Shown here piece by piece: positions 8,450 to 15,520 of a stretch of DNA of 64,000 nt; positions within the stretch are counted from its first letter, which is position 1, and the number at the start of each line of letters is the position of its first letter. The DNA is from Ruminococcus sp. GTDB lineage: Bacteria > Bacillota > Clostridia > Oscillospirales > Ruminococcaceae. The position numbers and the translations under genes were made by a program. The notes under the pieces were generated by a model. It saw only the letters and a list, made by a program, of their open reading frames with translations. It had not been told where the DNA came from and did not search any database. The DNA lies in the NCBI GenBank assembly GCA_017397925.1, contig JAFQHO010000002.1, positions 1 to 64,000 of the forward strand. Reading direction: 5' to 3'.

Positions 8450-9150
8450 AAAAGCCTATGGCTATGGATAGAAAAATGAAACCTCCCGTGTTATAATAAT
8501 AGAGGTCTGCCAACCAAAATTAGAATAACGAAGGAGGTATCGTCATGACAAGAGACGATATAAATAGTTTATCACATTCTAAATGGAATTGCAAGTACCA
8601 TATAGTATTTGCACCGAAATACAGGAGAATGGTGATATATAGACAGATAAAGATGGATGTAGGAAGAATACTAAGGAAATTGTGTGAGCAAAAGGGAGTG
8701 GAAATAATAGAGGCAGAAGTATGTCCAGATCACATTCATATGTTATTATCAATACCGCCGAAATATAGTGTATCTCAAATAATGGGATATTTGAAAGGAA
8801 AAAGTTCATTGATGATATTTGATCGACATGCCAATCTAAAGTACAAGTATGGAAATAGACATTTTTGGTGTAGAGGATACTACGTTGATACAGTAGGAAA
8901 AAATAAAAAGAAAATAGAAGAATACATACGAAATCAGTTGCAGGAGGATATAGCAAGCGATCAGTTAAGTTTGTTTGAAACGACAGATTCATTTACAGGA
9001 GAAAAGTATCAAAAAAGATAAAAACCCCTTAAGGGGTAGCTGAGAATGAAATGCAGTTGGCAGACCTTTCTCAGCCCTCTTAAGGGGCAGTGTCAGTAAC
9101 AAGCCCTTATAGGGCTTTTGCAAACCACCCGTTCAACGGGTGGTTTTGAT
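8450..9150 (+). mobile_element. IS200-type insertion sequence (tnpA only)
   Basis: A single Y1 transposase gene with no tnpB, flanked by subterminal hairpins in place of terminal inverted repeats, as expected for IS200. On the left: AGCC/GGCT (8453-8463) and ACCTC/GAGGT (8481-8506). On the right: ACCCCTTAAGGGGT (9024-9037), AAGCCC/GGGCTT (9101-9117) and AACCACCCGTT/AACGGGTGGTT (9123-9145). An 11-bp inverted repeat GGTCTGCCAAC (8504-8514) and GTTGGCAGACC (9056-9066) brackets the gene. Exact cleavage sites cannot be set from one copy. Confidence 0.7.
8545..9021 (+). CDS. tnpA: IS200/IS605-family Y1 transposase TnpA
   Basis: A 158-residue HUH-superfamily single-strand DNA transposase of normal length. 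It shows the family opening HSKWNCKYHIVFAPKYRR, the HUH metal motif in DHIHMLLSIP, then KGKSSLMIFDRH and FWCRGYYVDTVG, and the catalytic tyrosine helix IEEYIRNQ. ATG 8545 follows GGAGG with seven-base spacing. It lies about 100 bp right of the IS1182 end and 210 bp from the 3' end of the oppositely oriented glucokinase gene. No adjacent tnpB, so it belongs to the IS200 group. Confidence 0.95.
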   Translation: MTRDDINSLSHSKWNCKYHIVFAPKYRRMVIYRQIKMDVGRILRKLCEQKGVEIIEAEVCPDHIHMLLSIPPKYSVSQIMGYLKGKSSLMIFDRHANLKYKYGNRHFWCRGYYVDTVGKNKKKIEEYIRNQLQEDIASDQLSLFETTDSFTGEKYQKR

Positions 9151-9184
9151 TTCTGCCTCGATTTAATAGATACAAATCAAAATA

Positions 9185-9218
9185 AAAAGCCGTATTCAGT
9201 CACCCGAATACGGCTTTT
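9185..9218 (-). terminator. Terminator of the glucokinase gene
   Basis: A perfect 13-bp stem (AAAAGCCGTATTC at 9185-9197 with its complement at 9106-plus-100, i.e. 9206-9218) lies just past the stop codon. On the minus strand it ends in CTTTTTATT. Confidence 0.9.
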
Positions 9219-9232
9219 ATTACTTGTAATTA

Positions 9233-10189
9233 TTAACCATTAGCTCTGCCGAGGAATGCAGCACCGATAATACCTGCATCGTTACCAAGCTTAGCAATAA
9301 CGATTTCAGTGTTTTTCTCGGAATTTCTTGTGTATACTTCTTCCTTAACAATAGCCTTTACAGGGAGAAGAAGGGCGTCACCCTCGTTGCAAACACCGCC
9401 GCCGATGCAGAGTACATCAGGCTGGAAAATATTGATTGTATTTGTAATACCTGCAGCAAGATACTTTATGTACTTGTCAACAATAACCTTAGCAGCCTCG
9501 TCGCCCTCTCTCATTGAGTCAAAGGATGTACGGGCAGTAACCTTGCCGTTCTTTTCAGCCATTTTAGCCATAACACCGTCAGGATTTTCAGCAATAGCCT
9601 CCTTAGTCATACGGATAAGACCTGTAGCGGAGGAATAAGCCTCAAAGCAGCCCTTACGTCCGCAGGAGCACTGTGCACCGTCAACCTCAATAACAGTATG
9701 GCCGATTTCAGCACCTGCAAAATTAGAACCGGAATAAATCTTGCCGTCGATGATAATTCCGCCGCCTACGCCTGTACCGAGAGTGATACATACAGCGTTT
9801 TTAGCGCCCTTTGCAGCACCTGCAACATATTCACCATATGCAGCAGCATTAGCGTCATTTTCAATGAATACAGGCTTGTCAATAGTCTGGCGAATGTACT
9901 CAACCATAGGAGTATTCTTAAATCCAAGGTTGTTGGAATACTCAATAATGCCTGTTTCGCTGTTTGCAATACCTGGAGTACCAACGCCAATCCATTCAAT
10001 CTGGTCCATTGTAAGACCTGCATTCTCTACAGCCTGAATAGCCATTTTTGCCATATCATCGGCAATTTCCTTTTCAGGGCGAGGGCAGTTTGTCTTTGTA
10101 CTTGCCTTTGCAACGATGTTGTACTTCTCATCAACAACACCTGCAACAATGTTTGTTCCGCCTAAATCAATTCCTACATAGTATTTCAT
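9233..10189 (-). CDS. glcK: ROK-family glucokinase
   Basis: A 318-residue cytoplasmic sugar kinase that phosphorylates glucose at O6 with ATP. It has the ATP-binding start YYVGIDLGGTNIVAG, the ROK sugar-site motif ENDANAAAYGE, the phosphate loop ITLGTGVGGG, the ExGH motif AEIGHTVIEVDG, and the ROK zinc site GAQCSCGRKGCFEAYSS. The ATG at 10189 lies eight bases after GGAGG; the frame stays open 15 codons further upstream but without a ribosome-binding site. It is the last gene of a run GH25 - manA - glcK on the minus strand with short gaps, and it ends in a strong terminator. Glucose and N-acyl variants are used by this family, so the exact sugar is inferred. Confidence 0.92.
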   Translation of the reverse strand: MKYYVGIDLGGTNIVAGVVDEKYNIVAKASTKTNCPRPEKEIADDMAKMAIQAVENAGLTMDQIEWIGVGTPGIANSETGIIEYSNNLGFKNTPMVEYIRQTIDKPVFIENDANAAAYGEYVAGAAKGAKNAVCITLGTGVGGGIIIDGKIYSGSNFAGAEIGHTVIEVDGAQCSCGRKGCFEAYSSATGLIRMTKEAIAENPDGVMAKMAEKNGKVTARTSFDSMREGDEAAKVIVDKYIKYLAAGITNTINIFQPDVLCIGGGVCNEGDALLLPVKAIVKEEVYTRNSEKNTEIVIAKLGNDAGIIGAAFLGRANG

Positions 10190-10206
10190 TTTTAAAACCT
10201 CCGTTT

Positions 10207-11127
10207 TTATACAACAGTATATATTATACTGCAATTACCTTTTATATGCCACTCTGTTCCCGCAGTAACAAAGAAGCTTTCTCCCTTTTCCGCTGTATAG
10301 CGGCAATTTTCGGAAATAACCTCTCCCCTGCCCTCTAACACCATTATATGTGTAAAAGTGTCTTTATTCTGCTTTATTACGCTTTCACCGCTGATATCCT
10401 CACGGTAAACGGTGAAATACTCACAATCACACAGAATACCGCCTTTTTCATTATTTTGAACAGGAATTTCAGCAGGTGATGTGTTCGTCACATCAACAGC
10501 CTTATCAATATGAAGCTCACGGGGATTACCTTTGTCATCGAGCCTGCCATAGTCGTAAACGCGATATGTTACGTTGGAGCTTTGCTGTATTTCCGCAATA
10601 AGACAGCCTTTCCCGATAGCGTGAAGAGTACCTGCCCTTATGAGGAATACATCTCCTTTTTTCACAGGTACGGTATTTACCTTGTAAAGAAGCGTATTAT
10701 CGGCAATAGCTGAACGAAATTCCTCTTTTGTCAGCTTATCCTTGAAGCCATATATAATTGACGCATTTTCATCGCAGTCAACTATATACCACATTTCAGT
10801 TTTACCGTTATCATCCTCATATTTTCGTGCATAGTCGTTATCAGGATGAACCTGCACTGAAAGATTATCCTTAGCGTCAATAAGCTTTATAAGAATAGGG
10901 ATATTTCCAAAGCTGTTTTTTCCCGTACTTTCGGGGAATTTTTCAACAAACTCACCCAGCGGCATTCCGTCGTATTCTCCACCGCTTATGGTACTCATAC
11001 CGTCGGGATGAACACTAAGCTCCCAGCTTTCGGCAAGCCGATTTCCTCCGATTTTGCCGTATTCCTCTCGAAGCCGCGTACCGCCCCATATATAGTCTTT
11101 TGTTACCGCTTTAAGTCGTAAAATCAA
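10207..11127 (-). CDS. manA: Type I mannose-6-phosphate isomerase
   Basis: A 306-residue zinc enzyme interconverting mannose 6-phosphate and fructose 6-phosphate. Visible: KDYIWGGTRLREEYG near the N-terminus, RLAESWELSVHP, the zinc ligands in QVHPDNDYA and TEMWYIVD, and the later GTLHAIGKG; the C-terminal cupin ends ITVV-like as SIIYTVV. The start is uncertain. I prefer the TTG at 11127, nine bases after AAAAGG, because family members begin close to the KDYxWGG motif; a TTG at 11145 would overlap the upstream lysozyme gene by 14 bp. It follows that gene by 4 bp and precedes glcK by 17 bp, so the three are probably co-transcribed. It links mannan breakdown (GH26 at 4346) to glycolysis. Confidence 0.9.
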   Translation of the reverse strand: MILRLKAVTKDYIWGGTRLREEYGKIGGNRLAESWELSVHPDGMSTISGGEYDGMPLGEFVEKFPESTGKNSFGNIPILIKLIDAKDNLSVQVHPDNDYARKYEDDNGKTEMWYIVDCDENASIIYGFKDKLTKEEFRSAIADNTLLYKVNTVPVKKGDVFLIRAGTLHAIGKGCLIAEIQQSSNVTYRVYDYGRLDDKGNPRELHIDKAVDVTNTSPAEIPVQNNEKGGILCDCEYFTVYREDISGESVIKQNKDTFTHIMVLEGRGEVISENCRYTAEKGESFFVTAGTEWHIKGNCSIIYTVV

Positions 11128-11131
11128 AAAA

Positions 11132-11857
11132 TCAGTCCTTTTCAAATGTCATAGCTTCAAGTTCTTCTTTTGTGCCTCTGAACACATTAAAATCAATACA
11201 GGGTTCAGAGCCGTAATAGCCTTCCAGCTTGCCCTTGTCACTGTACTGCCAGAACTGCCATTCAAGGTGTTCAGGCTCAAACTGAGTACATCTTATCCAC
11301 AGTGGGTAATCAGAGAAATTCTCCTTGACATACCTGTAGTATACGGGCATTGTGGTATAGATTATTGGCTTTACACCGTAATATTCTTCAAGCTCCAGAA
11401 GAAGCGGCTCAAGTATCTTTTCCGTTTCCTCACGGGTAGGCTTATTTGAAGATTTATCCCCGTAATATTCTATATCAACAACGGGAGGAAGCTGAATTTT
11501 ATCCTTACCCACCGTTTTTATGAAATTTTCTGCCTGTGTTTCTCCTGCGCTGTCAAAGCTGAAAAAGTGATAGCAGGAGCATAATATATCAGTTTCCGCA
11601 ATATTTTTAAGATTACGGCTTACAAATCTGTCAACGTAACCGCTGCCTTCGGTAGCCTTAATAAAGGCGAAATCAACGTTTTGCTTATCAATAAGCTCCC
11701 AGTCGATAACTCCCTGATAGTTGGATACATCAACACCAAAAACAGGGTATTTTTCTCTGTTAATCTGCGCTGTACCGAAAAAAGCAGAGGTACAGACAGT
11801 CATAACAGTCATAGCAGCTCCGATAACTACAGCCGCCGTCTTTTTTATATTTATCAT
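11132..11857 (-). CDS. Secreted GH25 lysozyme-like muramidase
   Basis: A 241-residue protein with an N-terminal signal or anchor segment (KKTAAVVIGAAMTVMTVCTSAFF) and one GH25 domain (~40-232). Expected GH25 features are present: VFGVDVSNYQGVIDW, FAFIKATEGSGYVD, the catalytic DxE pair in PPVVDIEYYG, PIIYTTMPVYY, LWIRC and EWQFWQYSDKG. The family hydrolyses the N-acetylmuramic acid to N-acetylglucosamine bond of peptidoglycan. There is no cell-wall-binding domain and no dockerin, which suggests a role in the cell's own wall turnover. The ribosome-binding site is weak (GGTG). First gene of the run with manA and glcK. Confidence 0.9.
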   Translation of the reverse strand: MINIKKTAAVVIGAAMTVMTVCTSAFFGTAQINREKYPVFGVDVSNYQGVIDWELIDKQNVDFAFIKATEGSGYVDRFVSRNLKNIAETDILCSCYHFFSFDSAGETQAENFIKTVGKDKIQLPPVVDIEYYGDKSSNKPTREETEKILEPLLLELEEYYGVKPIIYTTMPVYYRYVKENFSDYPLWIRCTQFEPEHLEWQFWQYSDKGKLEGYYGSEPCIDFNVFRGTKEELEAMTFEKD

Positions 11858-12015
11858 AATTCACCATTTTTTCTATGCAAAATACACCATTATAATTGTA
11901 CCCTATTTTTGCTCATAAGTCAACAGCATACAGAAAAATTTTTTATTAAACGAAATATTTCCGCGCATTTTGTCAATAATAGCAATATAGGGAAACTAAA
12001 TCGGAGGTAAAGAAT

Positions 12016-12459
12016 ATGAATATTACACCACAGGTATACAAGGAAATGACGGATAAAGCGTCGCCTAAGTCTAATTCAGCAGCAAACGTTTCCTATGCTT
12101 TTCTCACGGGGGGAACTATATGCCTTATAGGGCAGATTATTCTTTCAACGTTCAAAAATATGGGATTTTCCGCCGAAAACGCTGGCACCTGGACATCGGT
12201 TATACTTGTAGCCGCCAGTGCATTGCTTACAGGTCTTGGCTGGTATGAACGCATTGCAAAACATGCAGGGGCAGGAACTCTTGTGCCTATTACAGGCTTT
12301 GCTAATGCTGTCAGTTCCTCCGCTGTTGAGGCGCAGACTGAGGGGCTTGTTCTTGGTATCGGTACAAAAATTTTCAGCATTGCAGGTCCTGTTATATTAT
12401 ACGGATGCACTGCAGCCTTTATGTACGGGCTGATTTATTATATAGTATCCCTTTTCTGA
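12016..12459 (+). CDS. spoVAC: Stage V sporulation protein AC
   Basis: A 147-residue membrane protein closely resembling SpoVAC: FLTGGTICLIGQIIL, a second segment SVILVAASALLTGLGWYERIAKHAGAG (split here by its glycine-rich turn), then PITGFANAVSSSAVEAQTEG and LGIGTKIFSIAGPVILYG. In Bacillus the SpoVA proteins form the channel that moves dipicolinic acid into the forespore and out at germination. GGAGG precedes the ATG by eight bases. It stands alone: spoVAD and spoVAE, normally adjacent, are not in this window. Whether this organism forms spores cannot be decided here. Confidence 0.9.
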   Translation: MNITPQVYKEMTDKASPKSNSAANVSYAFLTGGTICLIGQIILSTFKNMGFSAENAGTWTSVILVAASALLTGLGWYERIAKHAGAGTLVPITGFANAVSSSAVEAQTEGLVLGIGTKIFSIAGPVILYGCTAAFMYGLIYYIVSLF

Positions 12460-12462
12460 GAG

Positions 12463-12483
12463 AATTTTTTCACGTGAAAAATT
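12463..12483 (+). terminator. Possible terminator after spoVAC
   Basis: AATTTTTTCACGTGAAAAATT is a near-perfect palindrome a few bases after the spoVAC stop. It is AT-rich, so termination strength is uncertain. Confidence 0.4.
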
Positions 12484-12486
12484 ATA

Positions 12487-12730
12487 CCCCTCTATAATAG
12501 GGCAAAAATAGGCCTTTTTTCAACCAAAAATGGTTGAATATTGAAAAATAATTTTTATTTTCTGCTTTTTCAACAATTATCAACAGTAAATTTTATTAAT
12601 GTGATATAAAATTTACTGTTATATGTTTTTCTGAGTTATGTTATATTATATTATTTTTATGTAGGAGCGGATATTATACGCCCGAAATGGTATAACAGTA
12701 TATAACAGTATATAACAGTGTATAACAGTT
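12487..12730. repeat. Dispersed ~240-bp intergenic repeat, copy 1
   Basis: This stretch matches 40732-40944 over nearly its whole length. Both copies have a CCC/GGG stem around TCTATAATA, the hairpin CAACCAAAAATGGTTG, the string ATTGAAAAATAATTTTTATTTTC in part, a long stem AACAG.../...CTGTT, the string TTATATTATATTA and an ending TATAACAGTT. No open reading frame explains it. The rest of the 12460-12900 gap holds the inverted GTAGG-GCGGATAT elements and a short AATTACGCATTA repeat. Confidence 0.8.
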
Positions 12731-12860
12731 GGTATAAAATGCGGACCGCCGAAGGCGGCCCATACTAAATAAATTTATTTTGTATGGACTGCCTTTGGAA
12801 GTACGCGTTTTTTGAATTTCGTTCCGAAATGCGGACGGATGATATCCGCCCTACAAAAAC
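12661..12860. repeat. Inverted GTAGGNGCGGATAT element pair
   Basis: GTAGGAGCGGATATTATACG (12661-12680) recurs in the opposite orientation at about 12836-12856 (GATATCCGCCCTAC on the plus strand). A related string occurs at 40907-40925, and GTAGGGGCGATGCC on the minus strand near 35626-35643. These look like members of a short interspersed repeat family. Confidence 0.5.
12691..12730. repeat. Four tandem 10-bp TATAACAGTN units
   Basis: TATAACAGTA, TATAACAGTA, TATAACAGTG and TATAACAGTT follow one another directly at the end of repeat copy 1. The second copy at 40935-40944 has only one unit. Confidence 0.85.
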
Positions 12861-12900
12861 AGAGAAATATAACCTTTTGACAGCAAAGTGTAATTACGCA

Positions 12901-14685
12901 TTACAAATCGCGCATTATTTTATAGACTTTTCCGCTGTAAGGTTGAATATCTATTGTTGTTTCATCATTTTCGGTATAATATGAACTCTGGCTGCTGTTT
13001 CCGCCGAATTTCTCCCATTCGGTATCAATTATCAGCTCAACCCCTGTATTCTCCCCGATTTTTACGATATAATCGGCTTTTTCCCAATCCGAGAAATTGA
13101 ATACAGCGAGAATATCAGCACCTTTGCCCTTTCTTAAAAATGCATAGACGCAATCAGCCTCAGAATCGCAGTCAATCCACTTGAAATTGCCGCTGTCATA
13201 ATCCTTATGCAATGGCTCGGACGTAAGATAAAGCCTGTTTATCGCCTTTATAAAGCCATTAAAGCTGCTATGAACGGGGGATTCCAGCAATTTCCAATCC
13301 TGCTGGCGCTTTTCATCCCATTCACGTAATTGCCCTATCTCGTTGCCCATAAAATTCAGCTTTTTGCCTGGGTGAAGCATCATATAAAGATACATTGCCC
13401 TTGCCTGTGCAAATTTATCATCATAGCTGCCGTTCATTTTCTCTACTATCGTACCCTTTCCGTGAACAACCTCATCGTGGGAAAAGGGAAGTATATACTG
13501 CTCGTTTCCGAAATATACCATAGAAAAGGTCAGCTTATTGTAATCCCTGCTGCGGTACATAGGAGATGTCTGAAAATACTCCAGCGTATCGTGCATCCAG
13601 CCCATATCCCACTTGTAATCAAAGCCTAAACCGCCATTTTCAGCCGATTTTGTCACATCAAGGTATGCTGTGGAATCCTCCGCTGCAATAATAGCTGTAG
13701 GATATCTTTCTTTCAGTCCCTTGTTCATACTGCGCATAAAATCAATAGCACAGGTGTTTATTCCCCGTCTTTCATCGCCCTGCCAATATATGAGATTTCG
13801 TACTGCATCTACTCGTATGCCGTCAAAATGATACATATCAAGCCAATAACAAGCCGCCGACTGCAAAAATGAACGCACCTCTCCCCTTGCGTGGTTGAAA
13901 TTTCGACTTCCCCACTCATTATATCCTACATCGGCTGAGGGATATTCGTACAGCGCCGTTCCGTCGTATTCGGCAAGGGCGTAATCATTTACGGCAAAAT
14001 GAACAGGTACAAAGTCTATTATTACTCCTATGCCCTCTTTGTGGCACTTGTCCACAAGATTCATAAGCTGAACTGCTGTGCCGTAGCGTGACGTAGGAGC
14101 GAAAAATCCCGTTGCCTGATATCCCCAGGATTCATCGCAGGGATGCTCATTTAATGGCATAAATTCTATGTAATTATAGCCGTTTTCCTTTACATATGCT
14201 ATAAGACTATCTGCAATTTCCGCGTAGTTATACCACTCGCAATCGCTGTTTTCAGGTTTTTTCCAGGAGCCAAGGTGAACCTCATATATATTAAGCGGCT
14301 TATTACGACAATCTGTACGATTTTTCATCCACTTGTCATCACTGAATTCATAATCCATACATCGTATAACGGAGCATACATCAGGGCGAAGCTCACTGCC
14401 GCAGCCGTAAGGGTCGCTGTGGTCGGTATATTTCCCGTTTTTCTTGTATATGCGGTATTTATAGCGCATACCGGCCTTAGCCTCGCCAACTGATATCTCG
14501 TAAAATCTTCCGTCGTTTACCGCTGTCATAGGAATCTCCTGCCAATCTGAAAAATCTCCTATGAGCGACACTTTTTCAGCATTCGGTGCATATGTTCTGA
14601 AAACTGTACCGCTTTTGCTGTAAAATGCACCAAGATATCGGTATGCATCAAAGCATTTTCCGTCATAAAAATCAGAAATATTCAT
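12901..14685 (-). CDS. glgB: 1,4-alpha-glucan branching enzyme (GH13)
   Basis: A 594-residue glycogen branching enzyme that cuts alpha-1,4 chains and rejoins them as alpha-1,6 branches. An N-terminal CBM48 domain (~20-110: RTYAPNAEKVSLIGDFSDW) precedes the GH13 barrel: DFVPVHFAVND, the nucleophile Asp in FDGIRVDAVRNLIYW, the acid/base Glu in AIIAAEDSTAY and the third Asp in LPFSHDEVVHGKGT, then FMGNEIGQ. A C-terminal beta domain ends near KVYKIMRDL. No other glg gene is nearby. The ATG follows GGAGAG. An AATTACGCATTA repeat overlaps its 3' end. Confidence 0.94.
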   Translation of the reverse strand: MNISDFYDGKCFDAYRYLGAFYSKSGTVFRTYAPNAEKVSLIGDFSDWQEIPMTAVNDGRFYEISVGEAKAGMRYKYRIYKKNGKYTDHSDPYGCGSELRPDVCSVIRCMDYEFSDDKWMKNRTDCRNKPLNIYEVHLGSWKKPENSDCEWYNYAEIADSLIAYVKENGYNYIEFMPLNEHPCDESWGYQATGFFAPTSRYGTAVQLMNLVDKCHKEGIGVIIDFVPVHFAVNDYALAEYDGTALYEYPSADVGYNEWGSRNFNHARGEVRSFLQSAACYWLDMYHFDGIRVDAVRNLIYWQGDERRGINTCAIDFMRSMNKGLKERYPTAIIAAEDSTAYLDVTKSAENGGLGFDYKWDMGWMHDTLEYFQTSPMYRSRDYNKLTFSMVYFGNEQYILPFSHDEVVHGKGTIVEKMNGSYDDKFAQARAMYLYMMLHPGKKLNFMGNEIGQLREWDEKRQQDWKLLESPVHSSFNGFIKAINRLYLTSEPLHKDYDSGNFKWIDCDSEADCVYAFLRKGKGADILAVFNFSDWEKADYIVKIGENTGVELIIDTEWEKFGGNSSQSSYYTENDETTIDIQPYSGKVYKIMRDL

Positions 14686-14765
14686 ATAATTCTCTCCATT
14701 GTTAAAAAATCTGGTTAATTTACGTATATTTTAATAAAAAACTATCAAATTTACAAAAACTTCTA

Positions 14766-14794
14766 TTGACTTTTGACTAATAATATACTATAAT
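14766..14794 (+). promoter_or_regulatory. Promoter of the TetR-family gene
   Basis: TTGACT, 17 bases, TATAAT, about 105 bp upstream of the regulator start at 14899. Confidence 0.8.
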
Positions 14795-14824
14795 ATTATT
14801 AAGGTATTAAGTACAACATCAACC

Positions 14825-14863
14825 ATACAAATTCGAATAAACAAATTTGTATTCAATTTGTAT
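14825..14863. promoter_or_regulatory. Candidate operator cluster of the TetR-family regulator
   Basis: ATACAAATT (14825-14833) and AATTTGTAT (14855-14863) are inverted copies, with a third palindrome ACAAATTTGT (14841-14850) between them. The array lies between the promoter and the start codon, the usual place for TetR autoregulation. Confidence 0.5.
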
Positions 14864-14898
14864 AAAAAACCACAACAATAACAAAATGAGGTGAAAAC

Positions 14899-15438
14899 AT
14901 GGATTTACGTATTACAAAGACAAGAGCCGCTGTAAAAAATGCTTTTCTTGAATTAAGAGCAGAAAAGCCACTTGAAAAAATTACAGTAAAAGAACTTTCA
15001 ACAGCCGCAAACATTAACAAAGCTACTTTTTATCTTCACTACCGCGATATTTTCGATTTATCCGAAAAGTTGGAGCGTGAGCTAATCAGCGAATGTCTTC
15101 GCAGTGTACCAAATACCAGCGATATATTCGAAAATGTCAGCGAATTTGTCCGTTCTCTCAGCGAATCGGTAATTGCTAATGAGGAGTTGATTAAGGTACT
15201 TTTCAACGGCTCAAGAAGCAATAACTTTGCAGACCTTTTCATCGAGGAGCTTTACAAGATTATCGGTGAAAACTTCCCTGAATATGAACCGACAATCGAC
15301 GATAAAATGAAAATGACTTTCCTCGTTGAAGGTACTTATCACACCTTCTTCCGCTACGCTGACCAGGGTATTGACAAAGTTCTGGAGCTTCTTGAGGAGC
15401 TTTCAGCAGGTACTATCGTTTCAATCAGAAAGAAATAA
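14899..15438 (+). CDS. TetR/AcrR-family transcriptional regulator
   Basis: A 179-residue protein. Residues ~6-55 form the TetR helix-turn-helix: RAAVKNAFLELRAEKPLEKITVKELSTAA and then INKATFYLHYRDI (split here). The remaining helices resemble the C-terminal domain seen in small Firmicute TetR proteins related to DhaS. The ligand is unknown. The ATG follows GAGGTG. It is monocistronic with its own promoter, a candidate operator cluster and a terminator. It is divergent from glgB, which makes glgB one possible target, but nothing in the sequence proves it. Confidence 0.88.
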   Translation: MDLRITKTRAAVKNAFLELRAEKPLEKITVKELSTAANINKATFYLHYRDIFDLSEKLERELISECLRSVPNTSDIFENVSEFVRSLSESVIANEELIKVLFNGSRSNNFADLFIEELYKIIGENFPEYEPTIDDKMKMTFLVEGTYHTFFRYADQGIDKVLELLEELSAGTIVSIRKK

Positions 15439-15487
15439 TCACAGGATACTCTAATAACCCTCCCCCCTCCAATTATTAAATAATGTC

Positions 15488-15520
15488 AAACGCAGTCCAT
15501 AATAGACTGCGTTTTCTTTT
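15488..15520 (+). terminator. Terminator of the TetR-family gene
   Basis: AAACGCAGTC (15488-15497) pairs with GACTGCGTTT (15505-15514) and is followed by TCTTTT. It touches the stop codon of the convergent gene at 15519. Confidence 0.85.

Noticed and set aside
11128..11145. Upstream TTG start for manA
   Set aside because: It would overlap the lysozyme gene and lacks a ribosome-binding site; the TTG at 11127 has AAAAGG at good spacing.
12691..12730. Iterons of a replication origin
   Set aside because: Only four short units, with no replication gene nearby and one unit in the second repeat copy.
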